DNA from: Cephalopachus bancanus
Lineage: Eukaryota > Chordata > Mammalia > Primates > Tarsiidae
Assembly (NCBI GenBank): GCA_027257055.1
Contig: JAPVLO010000380.1
Coordinates: forward strand, 868,001-932,000
Direction of reading: 5' to 3'
DNA: 64,000 bases
Both the position numbers and the translations under genes were made by a program. The notes below the pieces were generated by a model that saw only the letters and a program-made list of their open reading frames with translations, searched no databases and was not told the DNA's origin. Below, piece by piece: positions 46,491 through 57,569 of this stretch (positions are counted from its first letter, which is position 1; the number at the start of each line of letters is the position of its first letter).

Positions 46491-46960
46491 CTAAATTGTT
46501 GTAGGACTTGTTTACAGTTGACACATCTATTTTCCCCACCACTTTTGTGTTGTACCATATACTGGTATTTGGGAGAGAAAAAGAAGTTTTGTTAGAGGGG
46601 AACTCATATAATTCCACAATGTCATCCAATATTTTACCTACCATTGAGGCAGTAACTCTCTGACAAGGAAATGCTTCTACCCAATGAGAAAATATACAAA
46701 TCAAGTCCAGCACATATTTATAATTGTGATATGGTGGCATCTGGAAAAATCAAATTGCCATACTTCAAAGAGTCCTGTCCGCAAAGGAAAATGACCTTGG
46801 GTGTCATGTAAGGGCTTGCCAGGATTACACTTTGGACATATAGTACATTGAGAGTATACCTTTTGAGCTATTGTGGGGATGGTTTCCAGAAATACTGTTT
46901 TCCCCATGATACAATTTTCTGGGGGACTCAATAAGTCATTTTCTGAATAAACAAAATGAG
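46400..46960 (-). pseudogene. Provirus integrase remnant
   Basis: Two overlapping minus-strand frames carry the integrase N-terminal Cys pair region (CTICPKCNPGKP), then GLFEVWQFDF, and a core stretch with FSHWVEAFPC. A frameshift near 46720 separates them, and the C-terminal part is short. Confidence 0.8.
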
Positions 46961-47084
46961 AGGTAATTGTGCATCTATGGGAACTATGGGTTTTTGGTTA
47001 GGGCCTAGCCACAATTCTTTATTTGAGTCAAATATACCTCCTTTTTGCACCAGAGTTGTTTCTCTTGAGGGGTTGATGACTGTT

Positions 47085-47560
47085 GTTATTGTAAAAGAAT
47101 ATTAGTGAGGGTATTGGCAGGACAGAGGATACACTGTCTTACAGGACAGGCTATCTTTCCTAGGGCAGCACTCGTTGCTGCAGCATCAGCTAGATTATTT
47201 TCTTTTGCCTCCTCAGTGTTATCTTTTGAGGACCCAGGGATTTTTATGATTGCAAACTGTGTTGACATTTGAATTGCTTCTAATAGCTTAGAGACTTTGG
47301 TGTTCATTCCACCTTGGATAAGGTGAGAAATCTCCTCTGTTACCATAGCAGGCCAAAGTCATGGGCTACTCCAAAGGCATATTGGCTATCAATGTATATA
47401 TTTTCCATTTTTCCTTCACCTAATTAGCATCTAGGATTTTATTCCTTGAGTTTGGCTCTTTCAATTATGTCTACCTTGGACGTGCTGGCATATCCCGCCC
47501 AGTAATGTCCCTGATTGTCCCTTAAATAAAAACCATGTGAATCAAATTAATTCAGTGTTC
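47085..47560 (-). pseudogene. Provirus RNase H remnant
   Basis: Frame at 47346-47086 has QFAIIKIPGSS and NNLADAAATSAALGK, the RNase H C-terminal block of gamma-like pol. Upstream text to 47530 continues the domain with stops. Confidence 0.75.
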
Positions 47561-47562
47561 TC

Positions 47563-47857
47563 TTTTTTTTTTTTGAGTTGGAGTCTTACTCTGTCACCCA
47601 GACTAGAGTGCTGTGGCTGCTCCCGGCCACTGCAGCCTCAACCTGCTGGGGGCTCCAGCGATCCTTCCCCCTCAGCCTTCCAAGTAGCTGGAACTACAGG
47701 TGCGTGCTACCACGCCCGGCTAATTTTTTGGTTTATTGTAGAGATGATGTCTCGCCAAGTTGCCCAGGCAGGTCTCGAACCCGCGGGCTCAGGCAATCCA
47801 CTCACCTCAGCCTCCCAAAGGTGCAGGATTACAGGCTGAGCCACCGAGCCCGGCAAT
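47563..47857 (-). repeat. Young Alu in RNase H
   Basis: Target duplication aattcagtgttctc at 47549-47562 and 47858-47871. Full hairpin text ggtctcgaacccgcgggc. Confidence 0.92.
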
Positions 47858-47950
47858 AATTCAGTGTTCTCAATGGGAATTTCCTATAACTCTTCCCTAG
47901 AGAAAAGAAAGGTATCAATAGAATGCTGTTATTTTCTTCCTCTTGTTGTT

Positions 47951-48062
47951 GCCAATCCCTGCAATTTATCTTTGAACATTTTGTGTCCCTTCAATCTTCT
48001 CTGAATTTTGATAAGAGGAATGAGCACAATAAATCATCCATGTACTGAATTAGGATAGATCC
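47951..48062 (-). repeat. 112-bp duplicate of the RT active-site segment
   Basis: Direct repeat of 49253-49364 at roughly 87% identity, equal length. This copy keeps the YMDD codons (48044-48033). It sits after the connection domain, out of normal order. Confidence 0.88.
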
Positions 48063-48738
48063 TCTGGAAGCAGAGTTAAGAATGTTACAGCGCTTCAAAG
48101 TGATATTAGGGGCAGAAAGCAAGAGTATTTTCTAAGAGGTGAGGTGGCTGACAGAAGAGTGTTGAGGCTGTTGAGAGTTTAGGAGAGATTCCACAAAGTG
48201 GGGGGTGTAGTTGGGTAGTGGAGACCCTAGAACAAATTCTTCAATGTTTTACATAAAATGACTGTAGCTGATATGGCTCTCATATTAGGACGGTGTCCTA
48301 TTACTACTGAATATAACTGTTGCCTGAAATAACCTGGTAGTCTGTGTTTGTCACCATGTTTTTGAGTTAATACTCCTTGAGCATTTCCATTTATTGTTTG
48401 TACAAAAAGGAAGAAGAGAAGCTGTATTTGGGATGACCGAAAACAGGCACTTGGATGAGAGCCTGCATTAGATCCTTTATATGTTGGTTGTTCTTCCCTT
48501 TCTCCTCAGCAAATTGGATCTGGCTGGGCCTGTTTTAGTTTTTTACGTAAGGGCTGAGTCATTAACAAGTAATTTGGAATTCAGCATCTACAATAGCTTG
48601 TTTACCCTAAGAACACTCTTGTCTTTTTGTTTTAAGCGGAGGAAAGTTCATAACAGCAGAGATTCTCTCAGGGTTTATTAATAGCCCCCTTGGGAAAATC
48701 AAGTCTTACGCGTTTAACTTGGGGGGGGGACAAAGTTA
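48063..48738 (-). pseudogene. Provirus RT thumb/connection remnant
   Basis: In broken minus-strand frames the text reads GLLINPER near 48680, a run of thumb and connection blocks, then 'YTPHFVESLLNSQQ' near 48190 and APNITLKRC near 48090. The order is that of gamma-like pol. Confidence 0.8.
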
Positions 48739-48751
48739 CAATTTATCTTTG

Positions 48752-49263
48752 TTTTTTTTTCAACGACACATTTTGTATTTATTGAAGGATTCTTAAAACA
48801 GCAGTAAGAGAAAAATTATTGGCAATAAATGCAATTTTTAAATAACATAGTTGTCTATATTGGCCTAAATCTAGTAACAGAGCTAGCATTCTGAGTAAAT
48901 AAAGCAGGCAACATTCAAAATTTGAAGGGCATTGAAAAGGCAACCTGTCTAAAATTCTCTAAAGTTCTTATTGTCCTTTCTTAAATGTTTTGCTTTGTTC
49001 CAAAATAGTACCTTTAGTTAAGATTTTGTCCATACTGTATCTTTGATAGTAGACTGTTCTTTCTCTATTATTATTATTATTATTATTAATTTTATTTTAA
49101 AGACGTGGGGTACAATTCAGGATTAGGTATACAAGTGGATATCATACAGGTAAAGTTTGGGCCTCCCTTTGGTCCCCATTTTGCCTGGTTTGAGATCAGG
49201 TACCCTTGTTGATATTGTGTCCCCACCCCCACCCCGGCAGTATCCTGCTACTGCCAATCCCTG
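48752..49263 (-). mobile_element. L1 3' end with apparent 3' transduction
   Basis: Minus-strand order: L1 3' UTR start gggattggcagtagcaggat (49262), L1 3' end near 49090, a (TAA)n run, about 300 bp of non-L1 sequence with AATAAA at 48783-48778, then poly(A). Target duplication caatttatctttg at 48739-48751 and 49264-49276 encloses all of it. Confidence 0.8.
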
Positions 49264-50160
49264 CAATTTATCTTTGAACGCTTTGTGTCCCTTCAGTTTT
49301 CTCTGAATTTTTATGGGAAAGATGAACACAGTAAATCACCCTTGTACTGAATTAGGATAGATCCATTTGGGAACTCGGTATTGTCTAAATCTGCATTTAA
49401 TATTTAAGAAAAATAAGTAGAACTCTCATAATGGCCCTGGGGCAGGACCGTCCATGTATATTGGAGATCTTCTCAAGTGAAGGCAAAAAGACATTGGCTA
49501 TTCTACTCTATATTCTGCTGAAGAAAGTACTGCATAGTCAATGAAAGGTAAATGACTGACAGTTATAGAAATATTGGACAGTAAAGTGTGGTGGTTAGGC
49601 ACAATAGGATGTCTAGGAATTATTTTGTTTATAGCTCGTAGGTCCTGAATGAATCTCCAGCCTTTTCTGCTTTGCTTTTTAACTGAAAGTATTGGTATAT
49701 TGCAAGGACTGGTGCAAGGTATTATGAGCCCTTTATTAAGTCCTCTACATATGAACCTTCAAGTTGTGAACTTTCACAGATGCAAATGTGCATCTGCATG
49801 TCCAATCACGTAAGTTAGTTCACATGTCTGATGTACATTGTCATGTGTGTGCATCCTCTACAAGTGGTTGTACTTTTGTGTACTTTACAGTACTTTTTTG
49901 TATGTATTATTTGTGTGAAAAATATTATAAACCTACTACAGTACAGTATTACATAGCTGATTGTGTTAGTTGGGTACCTAAGTTAACACTGCTGGACTTA
50001 TGAACAAATTTGACTTACAAACACTCTCTCGGAACAGAATTCATTCATATATAGGGGACTTACTGTAGTCCTGAATAATTGGTTGGATTCCTAGTAAAGC
50101 TTCATGTCTAAAGGGATATTGCTTTATGTTTGGCAGGGGTTTCATTCATTTATCATCATT
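49264..50160 (-). pseudogene. Provirus RT fingers/palm remnant
   Basis: Minus-strand text from 49735 encodes SPCNIPIL, QDLRAINKIIPRHPIVPN and, near 49430, a WTVLPQG block, then the active site at 49346-49335, decayed to Y-K-G-D. A MITE at 49738-50070 splits the N-terminal part. Confidence 0.85.
49738..50070. mobile_element. Tigger-type MITE in RT
   Basis: Ends taagtcctctacatatgaac and, inverted, taagtcccctatatatgaat form imperfect terminal repeats. It lacks coding capacity, interrupts retroviral RT, and resembles pogo-family MITEs. Confidence 0.75.
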
Positions 50161-50279
50161 ATATCTATAGGAACAGCTGACTTAATTCTCCTGATATCCA
50201 TGGAAGAACTTGCCCATAAGTAATCTGGTACTTTGGATAAAAAGGGCTCTAAATCTTCCTGTTCAAATTCTTCTTTAAC

Positions 50280-50690
50280 AACCATGCTCTTGCATGTAGG
50301 TTTTTCTCTCTCCCAAGTTGAGAATTGTTTCTCCCTTTTGTGAAAATGAGATATGGGCATTTTGGTTCTCTAGGAAATCCCATCCCAGAAGATGTGTGGG
50401 GACACTATCTACTATACAGAAAAGTGATGTCCTACTAGTTCTCCTAATGAAATTGAGGAGATTTGATTTAAAAGCTGTACTTGGGCAGTTTGAAACTCCT
50501 AACATTTGCACTTTTTCTTTGCTCTGAGGGAGAGGGTTTTTTAATCAAGTTAGGGTTGAAGGGTTGAAGACTGAGATTGTAGCAACAGTGTCTGCCAGGA
50601 TTCTGGTATTTTCCTCATTTATGGATATTTCCATTTCACCTAAAGTATTTGTTAGAAAGAGAGGAAACACCCAGTCTATTCCCTCAGAGC
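50280..50690 (-). pseudogene. Provirus protease remnant
   Basis: Frame 50820-50545 contains ILADTVATISVFNPS, corresponding to the D-T-G-A active site with Gly changed to Val. Frame 50511-50275 has LLGWDFLENQNAHI, the C-terminal G-R-D-L-L-like block. Stops separate the parts. Confidence 0.8.
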
Positions 50691-50699
50691 ATCCTTGTT

Positions 50700-51140
50700 T
50701 TGATTTTTGAGTTGTTTGGTGACTTCCTCTGGGGACTTCTACCCTCTTTGTGCAGCATCCATTTAAGTTTTGTACAATCCCCTTTAAAATGTCTTTTCTT
50801 GACCAGGAGCAGTGGCTCAAGCCTGTAATCCCAGCACTTTGGGAGGCTGAGGTGCGAGGATTGCCTGAGCCCAGGGGTTCGAGAACAGCCTGGGCAACCT
50901 GGTGAGACCTCGTCTCTACAATAAATCAAAAAATTAGCCAGGTGTGGTGGTGCGTGCCTGTATTTTCAGCTACTGGGAAGACTGAGGCAGAAGGATCGCC
51001 TGAGCCCAGTAAGTCAAGGCTGCGGAGGCCACTGCACTCCAGCAGGGCAACAGAGTGAGACTCTGACTCAAAAAAAAAAAAAGAATAAATAAATAAAAAA
51101 AATGTCTTTTCTTTTTGCAGTAATGGCAAATTACTCCCTC
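50700..51140 (-). pseudogene. Provirus gag nucleocapsid end, split by an Alu
   Basis: Residues of a CCHC zinc knuckle lie on both sides of the Alu: the first Cys pair at about 51127-51114 and the His and last Cys at about 50790-50770. The gag end then runs toward protease. Confidence 0.8.
50801..51098 (+). repeat. Alu in the gag zinc knuckle
   Basis: Intermediate Alu type (gcccaggggttcgagaacag). Target duplication aaaatgtcttttctt at 50786-50800 and 51099-51113. Confidence 0.92.
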
Positions 51141-51740
51141 TTTGGCTTGTTGGAACCTTGAGTGGGGGGGGTGGGGGGATTGAATTTGTGTGATCTAAAC
51201 ACTTGGTTACTAAGTTGCTTTAGTTGTAAACTCATTATCCTAGAGGCTGTTTTCTTTTCCATCTTGATGATTGTTTGTGACATTTTGCAGCCAGGGTGAC
51301 TAGGTGGCTAGTGGGCAAAGAAGCCCAAGCCACATTATTTCTCTTTATCAAGATCACTAGCTCATAATCCAAGTCTAAATCCAGACTTTAGTAAAGTGTC
51401 ACTTCTGCTATATTGGAATGAAAGATTTTAACAGAATGGAGTTACTTATGCTAAACAAGCTTTTACAGGTTATCTAGACATATGGATTTTATAGACATTT
51501 CACTACCTGCTCAAAGTTTCCAGGAGGTATCCCTGAATGCTGTTTGAATGTTTTTTTCAAACTTGATATAAAAATCAGTAGTTTTGTTTGGGCATTTTTA
51601 CATTGTTGTACCTTTGCCCAATCTAAAACCTTGTGAAATATCTGAATAACTGTGGTAGCATCTCACAGATGTAGTTACAAAGCTCCATGTATTTCTCTTT
51701 CCCAGCTGCTTTTTTTTTTTTTGTCAAAATCTTCTCAAGG

Positions 51741-52036
51741 GCCAGGTGTGGTGGCTTACACCTGTAATCCCAGCACTTTGGGAGGCTAAGGCAGGAGGAC
51801 TGCTTGAGGCCAGGAGTTTGAGACTAGTTTGGGCAATACAGCAAGACTCTATCGCTACCCCCAAAGAAAGTACATTAGCTGAACATGGTGGCACATGCCC
51901 TTAGTCCTAGCTACTTAGGAGTTTAGGGAAGAAGGATCACTTGAGTCCAGGAATTTGAGCTGTGGTGAGCCATGATTTTTGCCACTGTAGTCCAGCCTGG
52001 GCAACAGAGTGAAAGCCTGTCTAAAAATAAAAAATT
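51741..52036 (+). repeat. AluJ-like dimer in gag
   Basis: From ggccaggtgtggtggcttac to a short A-rich end directly joined to a second Alu. Confidence 0.85.
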
Positions 52037-52037
52037 T

Positions 52038-52345
52038 GGCTGGGCCAGGTGGCTTAGCCTGTAATCCCAGCACTTTGGGAGGTCGAGGTGAGTGGATTGC
52101 CTGAGCCTGCGGGTTCGAGACCCACCTGGGTAACTTGGCGTGACCTCATCTCTACAATAAAATAAAAAATTAGCCGGGCGTGGTAGCATGCGCCTGTAGT
52201 TCCAGCTACTTGGAAGGCTGAGGTGGAAGGATCACCGGAGCCCAGTAGGTCGAGGCTGTGGTGGCTGGCAGCGTGCCACAACACTCCAGTCTGGGCAACA
52301 GAGTGAGACTCCAATTCAAAAAGTAAAAAAATAAAAAATAAAAAA
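52038..52345 (+). repeat. Young Alu inserted in the AluJ tail
   Basis: Starts ggctgggccaggtggcttag, left arm gcgggttcgagacccacc, tail (AAAAAT)n. Head-to-tail with the AluJ before it. Confidence 0.9.
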
Positions 52346-53124
52346 TAAAAAATCTTCTAAGGGCGGTTTCCAATCTGCTACTCTTAAACCATTCTTTGAC
52401 TTTGTTTTTTGGGGTCAGGAACTCAATTAGCTGATATAGATCAGAAAAGCCTGGTTCATAGATCTTAAGCATAAATTAGAATTCTTTAGCAAACTTGGAG
52501 GGATCTTGAGCCAGGTAGGGGGAATCCGGATATCAGGACCTTTGATTCTGATTTGGTCCAGGGTGTATATAATAGGTTAGAATTACCTCTCCCAGTGGAT
52601 TTTCTCCTAAAAGGAGCAACTACTATTTTATTGCCCCCAGCTATTTGTGGTCCCTTTGCAGCTTGAGGTTAGGGACTAGGAGAAGGAGAAGAAACAATGA
52701 AATTGTCTAGAAAAGGAAGTTCAGAGAGCAGAGGGTTAGGAGGAGCAGGAGAGAAAGTTTCTGGCGCCTTCTTGTCTTCAGAAGTGGTTTTGGTTAGTTT
52801 CTTTAGTTTTTATTGACTGGTAAATTCAGCGTTTCCTCTTTTGAATGATTCTAGGTGACTGCTAAAGTACGATTCCCATTCTTTTTCTTGATTTGGGAGC
52901 CTCATTTCTTGAATTCAGCATGCAAGATAATCAATTGGGGAATATCAAAAGTTTTTCATTTTGGAAATCTTTATACCTAGGTTGTCCTTAGTAAGATTCT
53001 CTCATTTACACAAATACTTGCAAGTAAAGGTATCATAATTATCAAGCATAAAAACATCTGGGGTGTCTGAAGGGGGTCACTCTCCTTGCCTGTCCTCTTT
53101 TTTAGAGGAATTATTTCCCACTAT

Positions 53125-53421
53125 TTTTTTTTTTTGTTGTTTGAGTTGGAGCCCTCTGTTGCTCAGACTGGAGAGCAGTGGCATAATGATGGCTCATTGC
53201 AGCCTCGACCTCCCGGACTCAGATGATCTTTCCATCTCAGCCTCCTGAGTAGCTGGGACTATAGGCATATGCCACCATGCCTGGCTAATTTTTCTATTTA
53301 CTGTAGAGAGGAGGTCTCATTATGTTGCCTGGGCTGGTCACAAACTCCTGGGCTCAAACAATCCTCTAGTCTCGGCCTCCCAAAATGCTGGGATTATAGA
53401 TGTGGACCACTGTGCCCAGCT
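53125..53421 (-). repeat. AluJ-like dimer in the gag leader
   Basis: Inverted old Alu from the poly(T) run to gaccactgtgcccagct. Confidence 0.85.
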
Positions 53422-53424
53422 CCA

Positions 53425-54146
53425 TTTTCTTTTTTTTAAGGAGGAACTAAACCATGACCTAGGGTTTAGTATGGGGGATCAAAGTGTGCTGACTGGCAGG
53501 ACTTCACAGCGGGACTTTCAGAGTGGAACCGAGTTCTTTCCGCCCTCTTATGTGTCCCAATTTCTCTCTTTGGAGGGCTGCCACTTCCAAGAGGGTTCAA
53601 AATGCTGCGCAATCAGCTCTTAAAAGCATTTCTTGGATGATACTTCATTTAATTAATACATTGGGGGATTCTCTGCAGGGCCATTGCACATTATGAGGGG
53701 TCAAATTCCTCCCTAGACAATCCTGCTGTGCACCTGGTCACCCAGGGGTGCCTTTCGGCTGGAAGGACCAAAATACCCTCTCTCTTCAGAGCTAAGGAAC
53801 TCCATTTCTCATTTATCTACCAAAGTGACACGTCAGTTCCTTGCACAAATGTGTAGACAAGCCAATCGAGATTATTTTGGGGGAGGAAAAAGCAATGGAT
53901 AGGACCCTTTAGAATGTACCTCTGAATCAAAATTAGGATCCTAAACAACTTCCTAGGGGGTAAAAAAAAAAAGAAAAAAATGGCTCAGAATAAACCAAGG
54001 ACCATCAACTAAGCAGGAGGTTCAGGAGGACTTACCAGTTCCAGCCAAGGAGAAGCTTGAAGTGAGGGGCACTTCCAGGGGCCCCTGGCTGGTACCTTAG
54101 CTCCAGGTTCAGGAGACTCCTTTGGGGACCCTGAATCTTCTCTGAG
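53425..54146 (-). other. Provirus 5' leader / gag start region
   Basis: Between the primer-binding candidate and recognisable gag. Matrix-like coding cannot be confirmed. Confidence 0.5.
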
Positions 54147-54164
54147 GCCCTACACTGAGCACCA
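54147..54164 (-). other. Candidate primer-binding site
   Basis: Read on the minus strand as tggtgctcagtgtagggc, four bases after the 5' LTR ends in CA. Of the tRNA 3' ends I could recall, Met fits best, at about 13 of 18. Tentative. Confidence 0.45.
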
Positions 54165-54168
54165 GGAA

Positions 54169-55186
54169 TGGACAAAATCCAGATTCTGCTAAAATATGTT
54201 TAAAGAGGTTTATTCTGAGCCAAATAAATGACCATGGCCCATAGCACAGTCTCAGGAGGGTCTGAGAAATGTGTACAAGGTGTTTGGGTTACAGTTTGGT
54301 TTTATACCTTTTAGGGGGCCAGAAGTTCACAGGCAAGGATATAGATCAATACATGTGAGGTATGTATTGTTTTGTCCCAGAATGGCAGGGCATTTCAAAA
54401 TGGGGGAGCTTATAGGTCATAGGTAGATTCAAACATTTTCTGATTGGCGATTGGTTGAAAGAGTTAAGCTCTACCTAAAGAAATTGAAAGAAATGCTTGA
54501 GTTAAGATATGGGGGATTTTTGGAAACCAAGGTTCTGGTTATGTAGATGAAGCTTCTAAGTATCAGGCTTCAGAGAGAATAGGTGATAAATGTCTTAAAA
54601 TATGTCAGACTCTTCCTAAGAAAGAAGGTTCTCTACAGATGCAAATTTCCCAAGAGAAGGTTTTGCAAGGTCATTTCAAAATATGTCAAAGCAACATATT
54701 TTGGAGTAAAATATTTGATTTCCTTCTTTTTTTTTTTTGAGTTGGAGTCTCACTGTGTCGCCCAGACTGGAGTGCAGCGGCCGCTCCCGGCTACCGCAGC
54801 CTCCACCTGCTGGGCTCCAGCGATCCCTTCCGCCTCAGCCTCCCAAGTAGCCGGAATTACAGGCACCACGCCCGGCGGATTTTTTGATTTATTGTAGAGA
54901 TGAGGTTTCGCTGCCCAGGCGGGTCTCGAACCCGCAGGCTCGGGCAATCCACTCACCTCATTCTCCCAAAGGCGCGGGATTACAGGCTGAGCCACCGAGC
55001 CAGACTTGATTTCCTTCTTTATCTGTTACGTGATATTGGGCCAGAGTTAGGTTGGAAAGTAAGCCACATTATATGGGATTAATAAAAAACCTGTCTGATG
55101 AGACTTTATGGTTTATAGAGCATGACTCCCTAGACCCCTCAGTTACGAATTCGGGCAAGAGAAAAAAGGTCAGAGTTTAGTCCTCA
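54169..55186 (-). repeat. Provirus 5' LTR
   Basis: Begins TGAGGAC (minus strand at 55186) and ends TCCA at 54169. TCTT follows at 55187-55190. One young Alu interrupts it. Confidence 0.9.
54725..55003 (-). repeat. Young Alu in the 5' LTR
   Basis: Inverted, CpG-rich (gcagcggccgctcccggc). Target duplication ttgatttccttct on both sides (about 54714-54727 and 55006-55018). Confidence 0.9.
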
Positions 55187-55190
55187 TCTT

Positions 55191-57095
55191 AGAGTCCTCA
55201 GAAGTCATCTCACACAGAAATAAGTCTAGCAGCTACAGCTTCCCATAGCACTCTTCCCATCTCCACTGCCGTTGCTGAGAGCTTGCTCCCTGTGAAGTTC
55301 ACGAAGGCCTGGCAAAGACCCTGCTGCTGGTGACAGGAGGAGAATGCTGATATCCACTCTGGAGGCCGGCCTCTCCTCTGTGAACCCAGGCACGTACTAA
55401 GGCCCCGTGGCTCTTCTGTATCTGTGCCGGAGGGAGACAAACATGCCCTTAGCTCTCTTTGTATTTTGGGTATGTTTTGACACCTGCCTCTCAGAGCTGC
55501 TAGTAAAAATAACTCCTTCAAGCCTATTTCTGCCTGATGTCCAAGTCATCTACTACTAAAGGTAGATGCCTACTGTTTCTTCACAATCCATTCCTCCATA
55601 GGTCCTCCCTGCCCCCACATGCAAATCAGCTCATTCCAATGAATGACTTTCTGCTCCTTGCCACACCAGATTACCTGACAAGCCTGATCTTGTCCTATCC
55701 CAGCATGGTTTAGAGAGGCCTCAGCCAGCGTTCCTGCCCCACAGAGGGGCTCTGTTTTCATGGCAGCTTTACTTGCAAGCCCCACATATGGAAAACTTTC
55801 CCCATTTCTCAGTGTCTCTTCCTGGGCTCCAACTTTGGTCAAGAAATAGCCACAAGAAGGAGGGGAATGAGGTAAGGAAAGAGTGAAGGACAGCTATGCT
55901 CCCCTTCCCCAGAGCTGTAGGTCAGGTTGAAAAACTAAACGGGATGTGGGGCTAATGCTCTTCTTTCTACCTCATCCCCTCACCCCTAATTCTCATTATG
56001 ATCTTGTTCAAGCATACAAGTTTTAAAAAATAGCATAACGAACATCTATAAACTCATCTTCCAAAAGTTTTGATTTTTGAATGTAAATTTTGGGATGAGT
56101 AACCTGGAATGAATTTTAATTACTAAAATGAGACTGTTTTTCCTCTAATTTTTAAAAATCCTGTTTTTAAAAATAGTTGTTTTATTTATTTTTGGGGGGT
56201 ATTTTTAAAATCAAAGTTCTACATGAAAAAAGTCAAACAGTTTTATAAGATATGTTACAAAAAATAATCAGATTCTTGACCTTTTTTCCCATCTCTCCCT
56301 TCCTATTTGGTGTTTAGTACTTGTTTCTTAATGGCATGCTTGTATTGTTACTTCTTGAACTTTGAGTTTTAGGCATTAACAATTATCTTCCCTCTGTGAA
56401 AAATGGGGATTTAGGTTTTTTGTCCTACTCCAGTCTCCACTACACAACCACCTTTCCTACCTCTTGGTCTTCCTAATACAATTGCATCTCAATTTTCTTA
56501 GACCAAAAATCAGAGTTCACATTATTATGAAGATTTGCTATTCAGAGCTGAACCACTTTGTAAACTAGGTAATTTTTCTTTCCAGTTCAACATTTTATTT
56601 TCCCTTGAGTTAATAATTGTCCTTCCTCCCCCAACTCTGCATTTGTTTACTTTTCTATGTACCTATCACTAGGACTGGATATGGTTTCTATTGATGGGCC
56701 TCTTTAAGAAAACAAATATAAAATTATAAATACAAAATTAGGTGCAGGGCCTTGGAAAGGGCTCTTGCAAAAATAAAGAGTTCTGAAATTTAAGTTTGAT
56801 TAACTTCACCCCTGATGATCACTAATTTAACTCTAAACTTTTCACTAGTTATTTAAATTTTCTCTAAAGACATTTAGATGCATTAGGCAGTTTCTTTTTA
56901 GGAAAAAAAAATTCCTAGCACTTTCTGACCTGCTTCAGTTTGGATTGGTGACTCTTTGTTGCTGTGTCCAGCTTCATCTTGGGATTTCCCTTCACCATCA
57001 TCCTGGGATTCCTTCATTCTAGGATTCCCTTCACTTCACTCCTGATTTGAATCCTTCTTCATTTTTCTCATGTATTATTTTATCTTGCTTTACTC
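55191..57095. other. Unrecognised intergenic DNA
   Basis: 55.2-55.9 kb is GC-moderate single-copy-like sequence with two minus frames of about 90-103 codons that show no known domain. 56.0-57.1 kb is AT-rich without a clear repeat. Confidence 0.45.
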
Positions 57096-57099
57096 CTTT

Positions 57100-57565
57100 C
57101 AGTAGCTTCTTGGAAAAAAGATGTGTAAGTAAAATTTTCATTAGGAACTAGCATGTCTGACAATATCTTTATTCTAACTGACATTTGGTTGATAGTTTGG
57201 CTGGGCATAGAATTCTACATTGGAATTCATTTTCCTTCATGTTTGGAAGACATTGCTCCATTTTCTTCTGACTTCCAATATTGCTGCTGAGAAGTTTACA
57301 ACCCCTAAAATGCCTGATTCTTTCCATATGACTGTTGCTTTCTGTCTGTGGTTCGAAATTTCATGATGTGGATTTTTTTTTCATTTATTATGTCATTATG
57401 GATTTTTTTTCATTTATTATGTCATTATGTCACTTAATCTGGAAAAACTTGTGTTACTCAAGTTCTGAAAATCTTATTCATTGATTATGTACCTTTTTCA
57501 TTTTTTCCTTTTATCTCTTTCCTTGGAAAAATTAACTTTCTTTTGGCATTTTCTGGTTTGTTTTC
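57100..57565 (-). repeat. Old L1-like fragment, antisense
   Basis: 'agtttggctgggcatagaat' and 'acattgctccattttcttct' resemble inverted L1M 3' UTR text. Contains a 29-30-bp tandem duplication at 57371-57429. Confidence 0.6.
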
Positions 57566-57569
57566 AGCT

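Larger units (their letters stand above)
51140..53125 (-). pseudogene. Provirus gag remnant
   Basis: Frame 52472-52345 (before the Alu) has FLTPKNKVKEWFKSSRLE, in the style of a capsid C-terminal domain. The remainder is broken by stops and two Alus. Confidence 0.6.
44345..55186 (-). mobile_element. Class I (ERV1, gamma-like) endogenous provirus, two LTRs, defective
   Basis: Minus-strand order is 5' LTR (55186-54169), primer-binding candidate, gag, pro, pol, short env remnant, polypurine tract (45519-45507), 3' LTR (45506-44345). The 4-bp TCTT at 44341-44344 and at 55187-55190 is the target duplication, the size usual for class I elements. Every reading frame is broken by stops, frameshifts and secondary insertions (seven or more Alus, an L1, a Tigger-type MITE), so it cannot make functional proteins. 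The LTRs differ visibly and contain different insertions, so it is old. Confidence 0.9.
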
